From contig NZ_CP022752.1 of the NCBI RefSeq assembly GCF_002263515.1, positions 3,038,001-3,102,000 on the forward strand: a stretch of 64,000 nucleotides of DNA, written 5' to 3'. Each line of letters starts with the position of its first letter. The stretch's first letter is position 1. The notes under the pieces were generated by a model. It was not told where the DNA came from. It did not search any database and saw only the letters and a list, made by a program, of their open reading frames with translations. This document shows positions 18,750 through 27,550 of the stretch, in pieces. The DNA comes from Actinopolyspora erythraea (GTDB taxonomy: Bacteria > Actinomycetota > Actinomycetes > Mycobacteriales > Pseudonocardiaceae). The translations under genes were made by a program, and so were the position numbers.

Positions 18750-19561
18750 TCCCCCCCCTTGAGCGCCGGCCCACCCGCGCACCAGCCCGCCCCGGCACCC
18801 GTCGCAGTCGGCCCCGCCCCCAGCCGGGCACACCTGCCCGGCACCGGGCACGTGCTGCGCGCCGACCCCCTGGATCGTCATGGTGGTGGTGTTGAGCAGT
18901 GCGAAACCCTGTCCCTGAAGTTCTGACGGGACCACCTCCAGGAAGCGTCGTTGCAGGCCGAGCAGGTAGGCGGATCCCATGCCGGTGATCACGTACACCG
19001 CTAGGACCGCCGGATACGGCGGGTCCAGGATGAGCGCGATCGAAGGCGCGCCCATGACCAGCAGCAGTGGTAGGACGAGTCGTTCTCGAGTGGCAGGCGT
19101 GAACGCTGGTCCGATCACGAGGTCACCGATGAGCATGCCGACCGAGATGGCCGCCAGCAGAGGGCCGGTCTCCACCGGGCTGAACGCACGCTGCGCGGCG
19201 TACGGGATGAGCAGGCTTCCTGTTTGTGGCCAAGTACCCAGCGGGCAGACACTGGACCATGATCAGCTTGATGACGCCGGGGGCGGTGACGAGCGCGGCG
19301 TTACCTCGCGAGGTCTTACGCACGATAGACCCGCCCACGCGGACCACCTCGGTACGCGGCAGGAACAAGCTGCTGATCACCACCGCGAGGAGGTGCCCCC
19401 TGCGGTGAGCAGCATCGTCCGCTCCGGGCCCGGCCACATGATCAGCACCCCACCAGCGGCCATGCCCACCATCTGCGCCCCGACCGCGACCAGGTGACGC
19501 GGAACGGGGCGACCGCGAAGACCTGAGCATAAGTGGCCTTCGTCGTGAAATTATCGGTCAT
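18750..19561 (-). pseudogene. decayed MFS transporter
   Basis: Minus-strand fragments of one major-facilitator protein lie in several frames: start MTDNFTTKATYAQVFAVAPFR at 19561, then LIMWPGPERTMLLTAGG, then VVISSLFLPRTEVVRVGGSI and GVIKLIMVQCLPAGYLATN, then ETGPLLAAISVGMLIGDLVIG through VVPSELQGQGFALLNTTTM to about 18870. At least three frameshifts break it and the last helices are degenerate. It may once have served the thioesterase/NRPS region to its right. The 300 bases from 18454 to 18750 hold no gene I can support. Confidence 0.75.
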
Positions 19562-19600
19562 AACCGGAATTCTCTTGAGACTTTCCTAGTCGAACCGCGT

Positions 19601-19785
19601 CTACCGGTTGATCGCGGTGATGTGGGTTGGCAGGACCCGCCACACCTCAGGTGTGTAGAAGTGGCCACCAGGCAGGGAATCGTGCCGGTACGACCCCAAC
19701 GCCAACTCTCGCCACTGGGCAGGGGTGGTCTCTTCGATCACCTGGTCATCGGCGCCGGAGAGGACTTGCAGTGGCATGGTAGTTT
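19601..19785 (-). pseudogene. C-terminal fragment of a type II thioesterase
   Basis: Minus-strand residues PLQVLSGADDQVIEETTPAQ then WRELALGSYRHDSLPGGHFY match the end of type II thioesterases, including the catalytic His in GGHFY, and stop at TAG 19603-19601. The rest of that gene is replaced by insertion-element sequence immediately upstream. It is distinct from the intact thioesterase at 20190, whose own C terminus is complete. Confidence 0.65.
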
Positions 19786-19811
19786 CCGATATCGTCATCG
19801 TAGTAAAATGT

Positions 19812-20075
19812 GTCCCGGACGGCGATGCCGCGACGCCGCAGGTGAGCCCGGATCGCACGAGACGAGTAAGCCTTGTCGGCGATAACCCGCACAGATCTAC
19901 TGCGCGGATCTCCACGGCCGGAGACTCGGATGGCCGCCAACAACGGCAGACACTGCAGAGCATCACCAGCTTGCCCCGAAGTCACCAACAGGCTCAGCGG
20001 ACGACCATGCCCCTCGCCGAGCAGGTGAATCCTACTGCTCAATCCTCCTCGAGACCGCCCGAGCGCCTGCGGCCA
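19812..20075 (-). pseudogene. internal fragment of an IS5-type transposase
   Basis: Minus-strand translation gives ALGRSRGGLSSRIHLLGEG, GRPLSLLVTSGQAGDALQ and VIADKAYSSRAIRAHLRRRG, the DDE core of the same IS5 group as the element beside eryK but clearly a different lineage. Both ends are missing. It sits inside or next to the broken thioesterase and marks the 3' border of the intact operon that follows. Confidence 0.75.
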
Positions 20076-20189
20076 CCTTCTTAGCGGCGTGACCTGCGGC
20101 AATAACGATTGCAACAGGTCCCGTTCCTGCTCCGGCAACTCCCCGTATGACACACCCAACCAACAAGTGCAAAATCCATCGGTAACTGC

Positions 20190-20885
20190 CTAGCCGAGAT
20201 CAGCCCGAACTGCACGGAACCATGATGCATAGGCGGGTGATCGAAGAAAGTCGGAGTGCCCCCCGGAGAAGACGTGTCGGGAAAACTCTCCGTGGGTAGC
20301 GTGTTCCCAATCACCGACTCCGGTATCCGAGGTCAACGGGTCCGAGTCCCCATGGACCGCCAAAATGGAGCAGTTTACCGGCCTGCACCGCAAGGTAGTG
20401 AACTGCCTGAGCAGACGCAGATCATGCATGGCGGTATCGATAATGACCTCTCGCCACTCATCTGACGGCAGGTCGGCTAACATAGCGGGATCGACACTGT
20501 CGAGATACGCAGCCGTGCCGGATGGTGTACTCGAAACTGCTTCCGACACCTCGAGCCGCATGGGTGCTGTGGCACCGACAACCACCAACGCGGAGATCTC
20601 TATGCCAAGCTCTTCCAGCTTCGCTGCGGTCGCATACGCAACGTAAGCACCAAAACTGTGTCCGAACAGCACTGAACGCGCCGATGCTCGACAGCTCGCC
20701 TGTGTGGTACATGATTGCACGATCTCCTCGAAGGACTCAGCGGCCGTACCGAAGTCCTTGCCGAAACGGCCAGGGTACTTGACGAGCCATGCCATTGGTT
20801 CAAGTTCTCGAATTATTGGTCGAAGCTCACCACCGAACGAACCTGCACCCGGAAAGAAAATCGTATCGCCAGAAATATCATCCAC
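20190..20885 (-). CDS. type II thioesterase
   Basis: A 231-residue alpha/beta hydrolase of the GrsT/RifR type: oxyanion region FFPGAGSFGGEL at the N terminus, nucleophile elbow LFGHSFGAYVAY, and a C-terminal Asp/His pair (HGDSDPL ... SGGHSDFL). Such enzymes clear or release acyl groups from carrier proteins. GTG 20885 is preferred because GGAGG lies five bases before it; the frame also opens at 20912 inside the permease end without a ribosome site. Last gene of an eleven-gene minus-strand operon. Confidence 0.85.
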   Translation of the reverse strand: MDDISGDTIFFPGAGSFGGELRPIIRELEPMAWLVKYPGRFGKDFGTAAESFEEIVQSCTTQASCRASARSVLFGHSFGAYVAYATAAKLEELGIEISALVVVGATAPMRLEVSEAVSSTPSGTAAYLDSVDPAMLADLPSDEWREVIIDTAMHDLRLLRQFTTLRCRPVNCSILAVHGDSDPLTSDTGVGDWEHATHGEFSRHVFSGGHSDFLRSPAYASWFRAVRADLG

Positions 20886-20908
20886 TGTTTCCTCCAAAAA
20901 GGTAAAAC

Positions 20909-22186
20909 TCACACACGCACGTCTTTCTTCTCAACCTTCGACGTCCAGCGATTAAGGACGCTAATTCCTATCCAGACCAGAAAGAACAATACCCAGGGAA
21001 ACCACATAGACGGCCCCGCAAGGATAGTCACCAGCAGAACCGTCACAGCACACATCAAGCTGACGACTCGCGCCATGCTCCCACGTGCGAGCTTGGCGAA
21101 CGATGCAGCACCAACACCGTACAGCACGAAGTAGATTCCGCCAGACAGGACGAACAACAGCTCGAACCGAAAGAGGCCACTGGATCCGAGAAGCGCGATT
21201 ATCGCCAATATCGAGCCGACCACCACTACCGACGTCACTGGGTTAAGATCCCGATCACGCACCTTGCTCAGCAAAGCTGGAAGGTAGCCACTACGCGAAA
21301 GACCAAACACCAAACGAGACAATGCCAGCACCGAAGCGAACACATTCGCCGAAATACAAGCGATCACCAACAACAGAGTTGCGGGACGTGCCAAATCACC
21401 TAGCGATCTTTCTGCGATGATCAAAAGTGGTGCCGAGTTCAGCGTGCTGTCCGTGGAGTCCGCGGCGGCGAACAGCCCCAACAGTAGAAGCGAGTACAGG
21501 ACAACCACGATCACATAAGAGGATACGAAAATACGCGGAATAAGATCGGAACGTTTGTGCTCCTCGAATGTGAAAGACACCGTCTCCCAACCGGTGAATG
21601 CTACATAGACAGCAGTAAGTACGCTTCCAAAACTGCTCAACGAGAGAAGCTCCATGCTCGAAGTCGGTGGCTCAATCCCGTGAACACTCAGTACGATCAC
21701 TGCCGTACAAGCGACCATCACGAACAAACCGAGGATCAAACCTACCTGCAGCTTTCCCGATACATTCGCACCAGCAGACGCGGCCACAGTAGCACCGACC
21801 AGGACCACAATTGGGAACACCCACGCCAAAGCGCTTATACCAGAAAACTCCGCTACGTAACGGCCTCCCGTTATAGCTGTCGCCGGAATTCCGGTGGTCA
21901 GCGCAAAAGTCGCGAGCAATCCTGAGGTGCGCCCAGTAGTCCCCCCGAGAGCTACTTCGGAATAATAAGCAACACCCGATGCCGATGGATAGCGCCGACC
22001 GAGCCAAGCATAGCAATAAAGCAACGGAACAACAGAAACCGCAGCAGCAGCCCAGGGTATCCACGCTGATTTACCAAGCTGGTGATAACTCGTTCCAGGA
22101 AGGATCATCATCCCACTGCCCAGAATTGTAGACAACGCTACGAATGTGCCTACGGTGCCACCCATAGTTTTTTGTAGCTTGTCCAC
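20909..22186 (-). CDS. APC-superfamily amino acid permease
   Basis: A 425-residue polytopic membrane protein with about 12 hydrophobic segments. Its first segment has the APC signature (ALSTILGSGMMILPGTSY), and TGWETVSFTFEEHKRSD resembles helix 6 of amino acid-polyamine-organocation carriers. In a biosynthetic operon it could import a precursor amino acid or export the product. GTG 22186 is chosen because GAGGAG lies six bases upstream, just at the end of the preceding thioesterase gene, whose stop is one base away. The frame could open at 22210 but with less support. Confidence 0.85.
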   Translation of the reverse strand: MDKLQKTMGGTVGTFVALSTILGSGMMILPGTSYHQLGKSAWIPWAAAAVSVVPLLYCYAWLGRRYPSASGVAYYSEVALGGTTGRTSGLLATFALTTGIPATAITGGRYVAEFSGISALAWVFPIVVLVGATVAASAGANVSGKLQVGLILGLFVMVACTAVIVLSVHGIEPPTSSMELLSLSSFGSVLTAVYVAFTGWETVSFTFEEHKRSDLIPRIFVSSYVIVVVLYSLLLLGLFAAADSTDSTLNSAPLLIIAERSLGDLARPATLLLVIACISANVFASVLALSRLVFGLSRSGYLPALLSKVRDRDLNPVTSVVVVGSILAIIALLGSSGLFRFELLFVLSGGIYFVLYGVGAASFAKLARGSMARVVSLMCAVTVLLVTILAGPSMWFPWVLFFLVWIGISVLNRWTSKVEKKDVRV

Positions 22187-22187
22187 A

Positions 22188-22907
22188 CTACGCTCCTCGT
22201 ACAGACGCAATTACCGAACCGACAGTTCTTTCCAGAGTAGCAAACGGCGTCCCATTGAGCATATGACCTCCATGTTCCACTATCAGGTGAAATTCATGCG
22301 AGGCCCAGTCTCGCCACATGGCGCACCGAGTCGTCCCGATAAACCGATCATCGCGTGTCGCCAGGACGTGCAGATTTCCAATGCTGTTGATTGCGCTCAC
22401 AGACATAGCAAGAAAATCAGCAACAATGGCGTCCGACCGGAGACTAGAAGATACCTCAGAAAGCATTTCTTTGTCACTGATCAAATCTTCTGGAAAACCA
22501 TCATTGGCGAGAATTTCACCGATTTCGGAATCTGAACATTCAGACATCGTCGGTATTCGTCCTTCAGCGTCGGGACACGGTGTGTTTATTAACAGCGTCC
22601 CGATTGGTCTAGCAAGCCGCGAACCGAGGTCACCGGATAGACAGAGCGCCGACAGTCCCCCCATACTGTGCCCCACCAGGACTACATGCTCTGGGCACGT
22701 TCGATCCACGACTTGCTGAATTTCGTCAAGAGTCCCTTCATACCAGTCTCGTGATACGAGAGCGTCAACTGAATCCGCATTCAGCATACCAACGTATACC
22801 GCACCGCGCCGAGCAGCACAGCTTTCCAGCCACTGGAACGTGGTGCTGCCAGCACCAGCGGCCGGGAAGGATACTATCAAGCTCTCGACTTCCCCAAATT
22901 CAGTCAC
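22188..22907 (-). CDS. second thioesterase/alpha-beta hydrolase
   Basis: A 239-residue type II thioesterase-like hydrolase: SFPAAGAGSTTF near the N terminus, nucleophile elbow LVGHSMGGLSAL, and a C-terminal HGGHML carrying the putative catalytic His. It shares little detail with the other thioesterase of the operon, so the two probably have different substrates. GTG 22907 overlaps the P450 stop (GTGA). Directly following a free A domain, a free PCP and a P450, it is a good candidate for releasing a beta-hydroxy amino acid from the carrier, as NikP2 is thought to do in nikkomycin biosynthesis; this assignment is inference. Confidence 0.78.
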   Translation of the reverse strand: MTEFGEVESLIVSFPAAGAGSTTFQWLESCAARRGAVYVGMLNADSVDALVSRDWYEGTLDEIQQVVDRTCPEHVVLVGHSMGGLSALCLSGDLGSRLARPIGTLLINTPCPDAEGRIPTMSECSDSEIGEILANDGFPEDLISDKEMLSEVSSSLRSDAIVADFLAMSVSAINSIGNLHVLATRDDRFIGTTRCAMWRDWASHEFHLIVEHGGHMLNGTPFATLERTVGSVIASVRGA

Positions 22908-24136
22908 GATTTCAGGTCCTCTGCTTTGGTCACCTCGACCTGCAGCTCTGTCAACCCGAGCATAAAGTTGGAATGGAGCCGCTGCGGTGGCTCGACCACC
23001 ACGAACGCCTTATCCCAAGAGGCCAATTCCTCAATGAACGTTTGAATCTCCAGTGTCGCTACAGGAGCACCGATACAACGGTGGATACCAGCACCGAACG
23101 CGATTTGTTTATTATTGGGTCGATCAATCAAGAATGATGAGGGCTGCTCGAATACCGAAGCATCCCGGTTCGCTGACATGTTCCACAGAGTCACGAAACT
23201 CCCGGCAGGAATGACATGATCGCCGACTGCAAAATCATCCACCGCCAGACGCTGTACATAGCTATTAGTTGAAGTCCACCTCAGGAACTCCTGTGTAGCA
23301 ACTTCACAAGAAACTTTACCATCGACAAGCTTTCGCCACTCTGCCCATTCATTGTTGATGGTGTCGACGGTCAGACTGGCCGTGTGGGGCGTGGTCTCGT
23401 TTCCACCGACCGCGACATTCAACCCGTTAAGCAGAGCGACATCGCGCGGCATCTCACCTGTCGCGACACACTGAGCGAGGAAACCAATCATGTCATCGGA
23501 CGATTCCATCCTGATACGTTGATCTATTAGCTCGCTCATAAAGTCGAGAACGTCAAGTTGCGAATCCACCAGCGAGTCAAGCGGAGAATTGCCAGCATAC
23601 ACCTCATCGCGGTAGCCGATCATCGTCCTCGTCGCTTCCAAAAGCCTCTGCGCATCGTCCGTACCAATCCCGAAAAGTGCCTCCAGCACCCCCCTCGGCA
23701 ACTCCGGGGCGACCACCTGACTGAAGTCAAGCTGATCACCGACCGAAAGGTCAGCCAGTACACTACGAATGTTCTTACGGACGATGTCACCGATCTTCAT
23801 GAGCATCGCCCGGTTAAACCCGGCCGACTTGATCGGCTTCTTAATAGCGCTGTGCGCAGGAGGATCCGCCACAATCAGCATACGTCCAGAAGCCGAGTCT
23901 TTCTCTGGCCGGTACGAACCATCAATCATGGTCCCGTACGAGGAACTCAATCTGGCATAATCGACGTAAGCCGAGTACACGTCTTCGTAACGCGTCAGCG
24001 CGTAGAACTCATAACCGTCAGATCGACGATGGATCGAGACAGGATGGTTCTCACGGAGATTCGCCAGGTACGTCCATGGATCGTCGTTTGCAAAAAATTC
24101 CGCCGAGTAAAGCGGACTATTCTCAACGATCAGCAT
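22904..24136 (-). CDS. cytochrome P450, probable aminoacyl-PCP hydroxylase
   Basis: A 410-residue P450 with I-helix VGGNETTPH (residues 243-251), ExxR at Glu283-Arg286, and heme loop FGAGIHRCIGAP with Cys354. The GGNETT version of the oxygen-binding motif is common in P450s of the CYP162/163 type that hydroxylate amino acids tethered to a carrier protein (NikQ, NovI). Its ATG overlaps the free PCP gene by 14 bases with a GGAGAAG ribosome site, and a free A domain precedes that, so PCP-bound beta-hydroxylation of an amino acid is the most economical reading. No ferredoxin is encoded nearby. Confidence 0.88.
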   Translation of the reverse strand: MLIVENSPLYSAEFFANDDPWTYLANLRENHPVSIHRRSDGYEFYALTRYEDVYSAYVDYARLSSSYGTMIDGSYRPEKDSASGRMLIVADPPAHSAIKKPIKSAGFNRAMLMKIGDIVRKNIRSVLADLSVGDQLDFSQVVAPELPRGVLEALFGIGTDDAQRLLEATRTMIGYRDEVYAGNSPLDSLVDSQLDVLDFMSELIDQRIRMESSDDMIGFLAQCVATGEMPRDVALLNGLNVAVGGNETTPHTASLTVDTINNEWAEWRKLVDGKVSCEVATQEFLRWTSTNSYVQRLAVDDFAVGDHVIPAGSFVTLWNMSANRDASVFEQPSSFLIDRPNNKQIAFGAGIHRCIGAPVATLEIQTFIEELASWDKAFVVVEPPQRLHSNFMLGLTELQVEVTKAEDLKS

Positions 24137-24356
24137 TTTCTTCTCCGATCAGATCGACTATACCTGCCGGGGTCCGCCCTCCAAAGAAGACATGACCAGG
24201 AACCTTTACACCTGTCCGCTCTTTGAGGCGTGCTCGACACCGCAAGATCGCCAAAGAGTCGACCCCCGCAGAGAAGATGTCAGTATCTTCTGCGATTTCT
24301 GCTTCCGAGAACTCCTGAACACACTCTATTATTTTTTCAGTTGTAATCTCAACCAC
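24123..24356 (-). CDS. free-standing peptidyl/acyl carrier protein
   Basis: A 77-residue carrier domain: TDIFSAGVDSLAIL includes the phosphopantetheine site Ser34, followed by helix II and III sequences (RCRARLKERTG, GRTPAGIVDLIGEEN). GTG 24356 shares one base with the stop of the adenylation gene (TAGTG), and the P450 begins inside its last codons, so all three are tightly coupled. It should be loaded by the adjacent adenylation enzyme. No phosphopantetheinyl transferase is found in the window, so one encoded elsewhere must activate it. Confidence 0.88.
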   Translation of the reverse strand: MVEITTEKIIECVQEFSEAEIAEDTDIFSAGVDSLAILRCRARLKERTGVKVPGHVFFGGRTPAGIVDLIGEENADR

Positions 24357-25774
24357 TATTCTTGCTCCTCATTTTTTGCGAAACGCGCACTCATCAGGGC
24401 GGTTGTGTCAATCTTTCCGCTAGGTTTGACCGGAAACCGATCCACTAGCTCTACCTTGACAGCATTAGAGAACTGTTTGACAACAGATTCGATCCGCATC
24501 CGGACAGAGAAATCAATCAGCTGCTCTTGGTCAACTCGCACGAAAGCGAAGGTGTGCTTCTCGTTCTGGACGACTCGACAGTCGGAAACCTCCGGGAGAA
24601 CCACCACATCGCGCTCCAAGGCAGCCGAGTTGACACGCATCCCATTCACCTTGATCTGACTGTCCAACCGGCCAGCGAACACGAGACTTCCGTCGTTGTC
24701 GACTTGTACAACATCGCCGGTTCGGAAAGATGCTTCTCCGTCGTCCGCGCTGAATCGGGTGCTGAGACTGCCGTGCTCGATGTATCCCAGACAGACCAAC
24801 GGCCCGTCGATGAGGAGTTCGTGACAGCCATCCGCACGATCTCCAGGGTCTGCCAGTCTCTGCTTGCACCCTTCCAACGGCTTGCCGATCGGAATCGGCC
24901 CGGTAGTAATGTCGTCGGACAACTCGTACTTGTGCGTGGCGAACGTGGCTTCGGCGGGGCCGTAGAGGTTAATGAACTGATTCGTCAGTCTGGCACGGCG
25001 AGCCTGCTGATAGGTTGACACTCGGAATCGCTCACCGCCACTGTACAACCAAGGAACATCCGAGATGCATCCAGGCAGAGACTCGACAACCGTGGCGAGC
25101 ACGGCAGCGGGTAGCAGCATACGATCGATACCATACTTTTTCGACAGTTCTGGCCAGTCGAAGACGTCCTCGTTCACGTTCGGCATGCAGACGACGGCAC
25201 CTTCCGCTGCCACCGCTTTCCACGTATCGAACCACCAGCCGTCGTAAGTGGGCGTCGCGAAGCTCCCGGAAACCAGTCTACCGCTCGTCGGTACTTCCAG
25301 ATCACGGCATCTAAAGAGCGCCTGCAGGTTACCCCTGGTTACTCCGACGGCTTTCCGGCTACCCGTGCTTCCGGAAGTGAAGTTCACGGCCACAATTTCG
25401 TCGGGTAATCGGCTTCTGGGGAAACGTTCCGCTGCATGCGTTTCGCATGCAACCCCGGTCGGTCGGTCACCGTCAACAGACACAATGAGGTCTGGACGAA
25501 CATGCTCGAGCTCGCTCTGTCCGAGACCGCCATCGTCTGCCACTGCAACACAACCGGCTCGCCAGGAGGCCAACTGTCCCGCAAAACACCCCAGTTTCGA
25601 GGGAGATCGGACCAGCACGACCCGGACCTCATCCTGACTGCCAATGACTTCCTCGATCGACTGGGCCAGTTCGTCGACCCGCTTCCAGCTGTACTCGGTA
25701 CCGTTCTCGATCCACAGTGTTTCCGGGGACTTCCAACGGTCACCGTGAATCACGTCGCTCCAGTTATAATTCAT
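24356..25774 (-). CDS. free-standing NRPS adenylation domain
   Basis: A 472-residue adenylate-forming enzyme without a carrier domain. Core motifs: A3 NFTSGSTGSRKAVGV, A4 region TYDGWWFDTW with the Asp that binds alpha-amino groups, A5 NLYGPAEATF, A7 FRTGD, A8 GRLDSQIKVNGMRVN, and A10 PVKPSGKID with the catalytic Lys. It probably activates an alpha-amino acid and loads the adjacent PCP; the substrate cannot be read with confidence. ATG 25774 overlaps the asparagine-synthetase stop as ATGA, which makes it the likely start rather than the upstream in-frame ATG at 25837. Confidence 0.88.
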   Translation of the reverse strand: MNYNWSDVIHGDRWKSPETLWIENGTEYSWKRVDELAQSIEEVIGSQDEVRVVLVRSPSKLGCFAGQLASWRAGCVAVADDGGLGQSELEHVRPDLIVSVDGDRPTGVACETHAAERFPRSRLPDEIVAVNFTSGSTGSRKAVGVTRGNLQALFRCRDLEVPTSGRLVSGSFATPTYDGWWFDTWKAVAAEGAVVCMPNVNEDVFDWPELSKKYGIDRMLLPAAVLATVVESLPGCISDVPWLYSGGERFRVSTYQQARRARLTNQFINLYGPAEATFATHKYELSDDITTGPIPIGKPLEGCKQRLADPGDRADGCHELLIDGPLVCLGYIEHGSLSTRFSADDGEASFRTGDVVQVDNDGSLVFAGRLDSQIKVNGMRVNSAALERDVVVLPEVSDCRVVQNEKHTFAFVRVDQEQLIDFSVRMRIESVVKQFSNAVKVELVDRFPVKPSGKIDTTALMSARFAKNEEQE

Positions 25775-27546
25775 ACCTTCAGTCCCAGTTCGTCCATCAC
25801 CATACTGATACTGATCAGACTCAGTCGAGGGTCCCATTTGTCCGGCGTACGGTTTGTATTCAGATCATCTAGACAATCCAGCGAAAAGATGCCGCTGGTC
25901 GCGACGAGCTCTCGCCAACTTGTCCAGGTAGATTCGTCGACGACCGTGGACAACTCGTATGCTGTGAATCCTTGCTTGGCACGTTGCAGAACCGATTGAG
26001 GAACAATATCTGCGTAAGCTGCCTTCAGACAGGCCTTGCCTTCAAAGTCGGACACCTTCTCACTGTCTCTGACCTGCAGCGCCAGGGAAACCACAGAGTT
26101 CGCTAGGAATGGATAGCGCCCTTCAACTGAGTTGGCCATGAGCATTGCGTCGCCATGGTCACCGAGAAGATGACCAGACAGCTGGACATACACGTCAGCG
26201 ATCGAACGGAGCTGCATATGCGACAGCGACCTGGTTTCGTGCTCAGCGAAAGGAATTAATCGATTCCGCCAAAACTCGTTACCTGAAATAGCTTCCCTGG
26301 CGGTGCGAGTAAGGCAGCGGTCTCGTCGTAGCGCGACCTTGTTCCAGTCTACCTCCCAGCTGAAATCTGCCCTCCCCCATGCCTGCTCATTCTCAGCGCA
26401 AGCCTCCCGCGATCTCTTGCGCGCACTATCGAACGCGTAGGAATCATAGCCAAAGAAGAGCTCATCAGCACCCTCCCCGGAAACGACACCCTTGATTCCG
26501 GTCTGCTGAACCTCACGCGACAACATCATCGCGGCGACATTGTACGTCTCGCGCTGCGGGTAACAGCAGTAGCGCACCATCTTCTCGAAATCCGAGGCGA
26601 TATCAGCCGGGTTGCACTGGATCCGCCGGTGTTCACTTCCGACAGCTTCCGACACCTCACGCTGAAAAGGTCCCTCATCCAACGCAGCATTGTCGAACGC
26701 CGCCGAGAATGTCTTGACTGGTTTCTCCAGGACACGAGCCGCTTCCATGGCAAGAGCGGTGGAGTCGAATCCACCACTCAAGTAAGAACCGATCTCCACA
26801 TCCGCACGCAGGCGGTCACGGACAGACTGCTGTAATCGGTCGCGTACGTCCTCTCCCGCGACAGAATCCTCCACCGCAGCGAATTCCCCGTATCGCCAAT
26901 ATCGAGTGGTTTCCTGACTGTTCTCACTGAATCTGACAACACATCCTGGTGGGACAGCTTGCACTTCCTCGACCAGTGTCCGCGGCGCGACTATATTCCC
27001 CAACGCCAGATATTGGTCGACTGCGCCGATATCCAATCGCCACATGTGAGGAACACACTGCACCAACGACTTGAGCTCTGAGCAGAAGTGAACACGGTGA
27101 TCAAGCACCGTGTAGTACATCGGACAGATTCCGAAGCGATCCCTGGCAAGATACAGCGAGTTCTCCGCACGGTCGTGGATCACAGTTGCGAACTGTCCGT
27201 CTATCAACTCGAGACCTTCGAGTCCGTGGTGCGCGACGAGTTCCGGGATGACCGCTACGTCGACACCGTTGGCCCATCGGACGTCCCCGAACCTCCTGCG
27301 AAGATCCTCGAAATTGAACACCTCACCGTTGGTCATGGCTACGAACCGACCACTACGGTCCTCAACGGGTTGCCAGCCGTCCACCAACCCGGTCATACTG
27401 AGACGTCCAAGTTTCATCGACAGCGTCGGTGTATCCAGAGAATAAGTCTCGTCAGGTCCACGGTGGAGCAGTCGGGAATTCATAGCCGCCGCGACCGTGC
27501 GGTCCAAGCGACCGTCCGGAGCGAAGGTCCCGCAAATGCCGCACAT
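25771..27546 (-). CDS. asparagine synthetase B-type amidotransferase homologue
   Basis: A 591-residue two-domain protein. It begins MCGICGTF, so Cys2 is the class II glutaminase nucleophile after Met removal; HRGPDE and the MTNGEVFNF region follow. The synthetase half has the PP-loop SGGFDSTAL and GEGADELFFGYDSY. Length and motifs fit a working AsnB, but biosynthetic homologues also make amides or beta-lactams by the same adenylation chemistry. ATG 27546 places Cys2 correctly; GGAG lies 12 bases upstream, within the end of the A-PCP gene. Its position between two adenylation genes and the lack of a condensation domain suggest a product-specific amide-forming role. Confidence 0.88.
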   Translation of the reverse strand: MCGICGTFAPDGRLDRTVAAAMNSRLLHRGPDETYSLDTPTLSMKLGRLSMTGLVDGWQPVEDRSGRFVAMTNGEVFNFEDLRRRFGDVRWANGVDVAVIPELVAHHGLEGLELIDGQFATVIHDRAENSLYLARDRFGICPMYYTVLDHRVHFCSELKSLVQCVPHMWRLDIGAVDQYLALGNIVAPRTLVEEVQAVPPGCVVRFSENSQETTRYWRYGEFAAVEDSVAGEDVRDRLQQSVRDRLRADVEIGSYLSGGFDSTALAMEAARVLEKPVKTFSAAFDNAALDEGPFQREVSEAVGSEHRRIQCNPADIASDFEKMVRYCCYPQRETYNVAAMMLSREVQQTGIKGVVSGEGADELFFGYDSYAFDSARKRSREACAENEQAWGRADFSWEVDWNKVALRRDRCLTRTAREAISGNEFWRNRLIPFAEHETRSLSHMQLRSIADVYVQLSGHLLGDHGDAMLMANSVEGRYPFLANSVVSLALQVRDSEKVSDFEGKACLKAAYADIVPQSVLQRAKQGFTAYELSTVVDESTWTSWRELVATSGIFSLDCLDDLNTNRTPDKWDPRLSLISISMVMDELGLKV

Positions 27547-27550
27547 TAAG

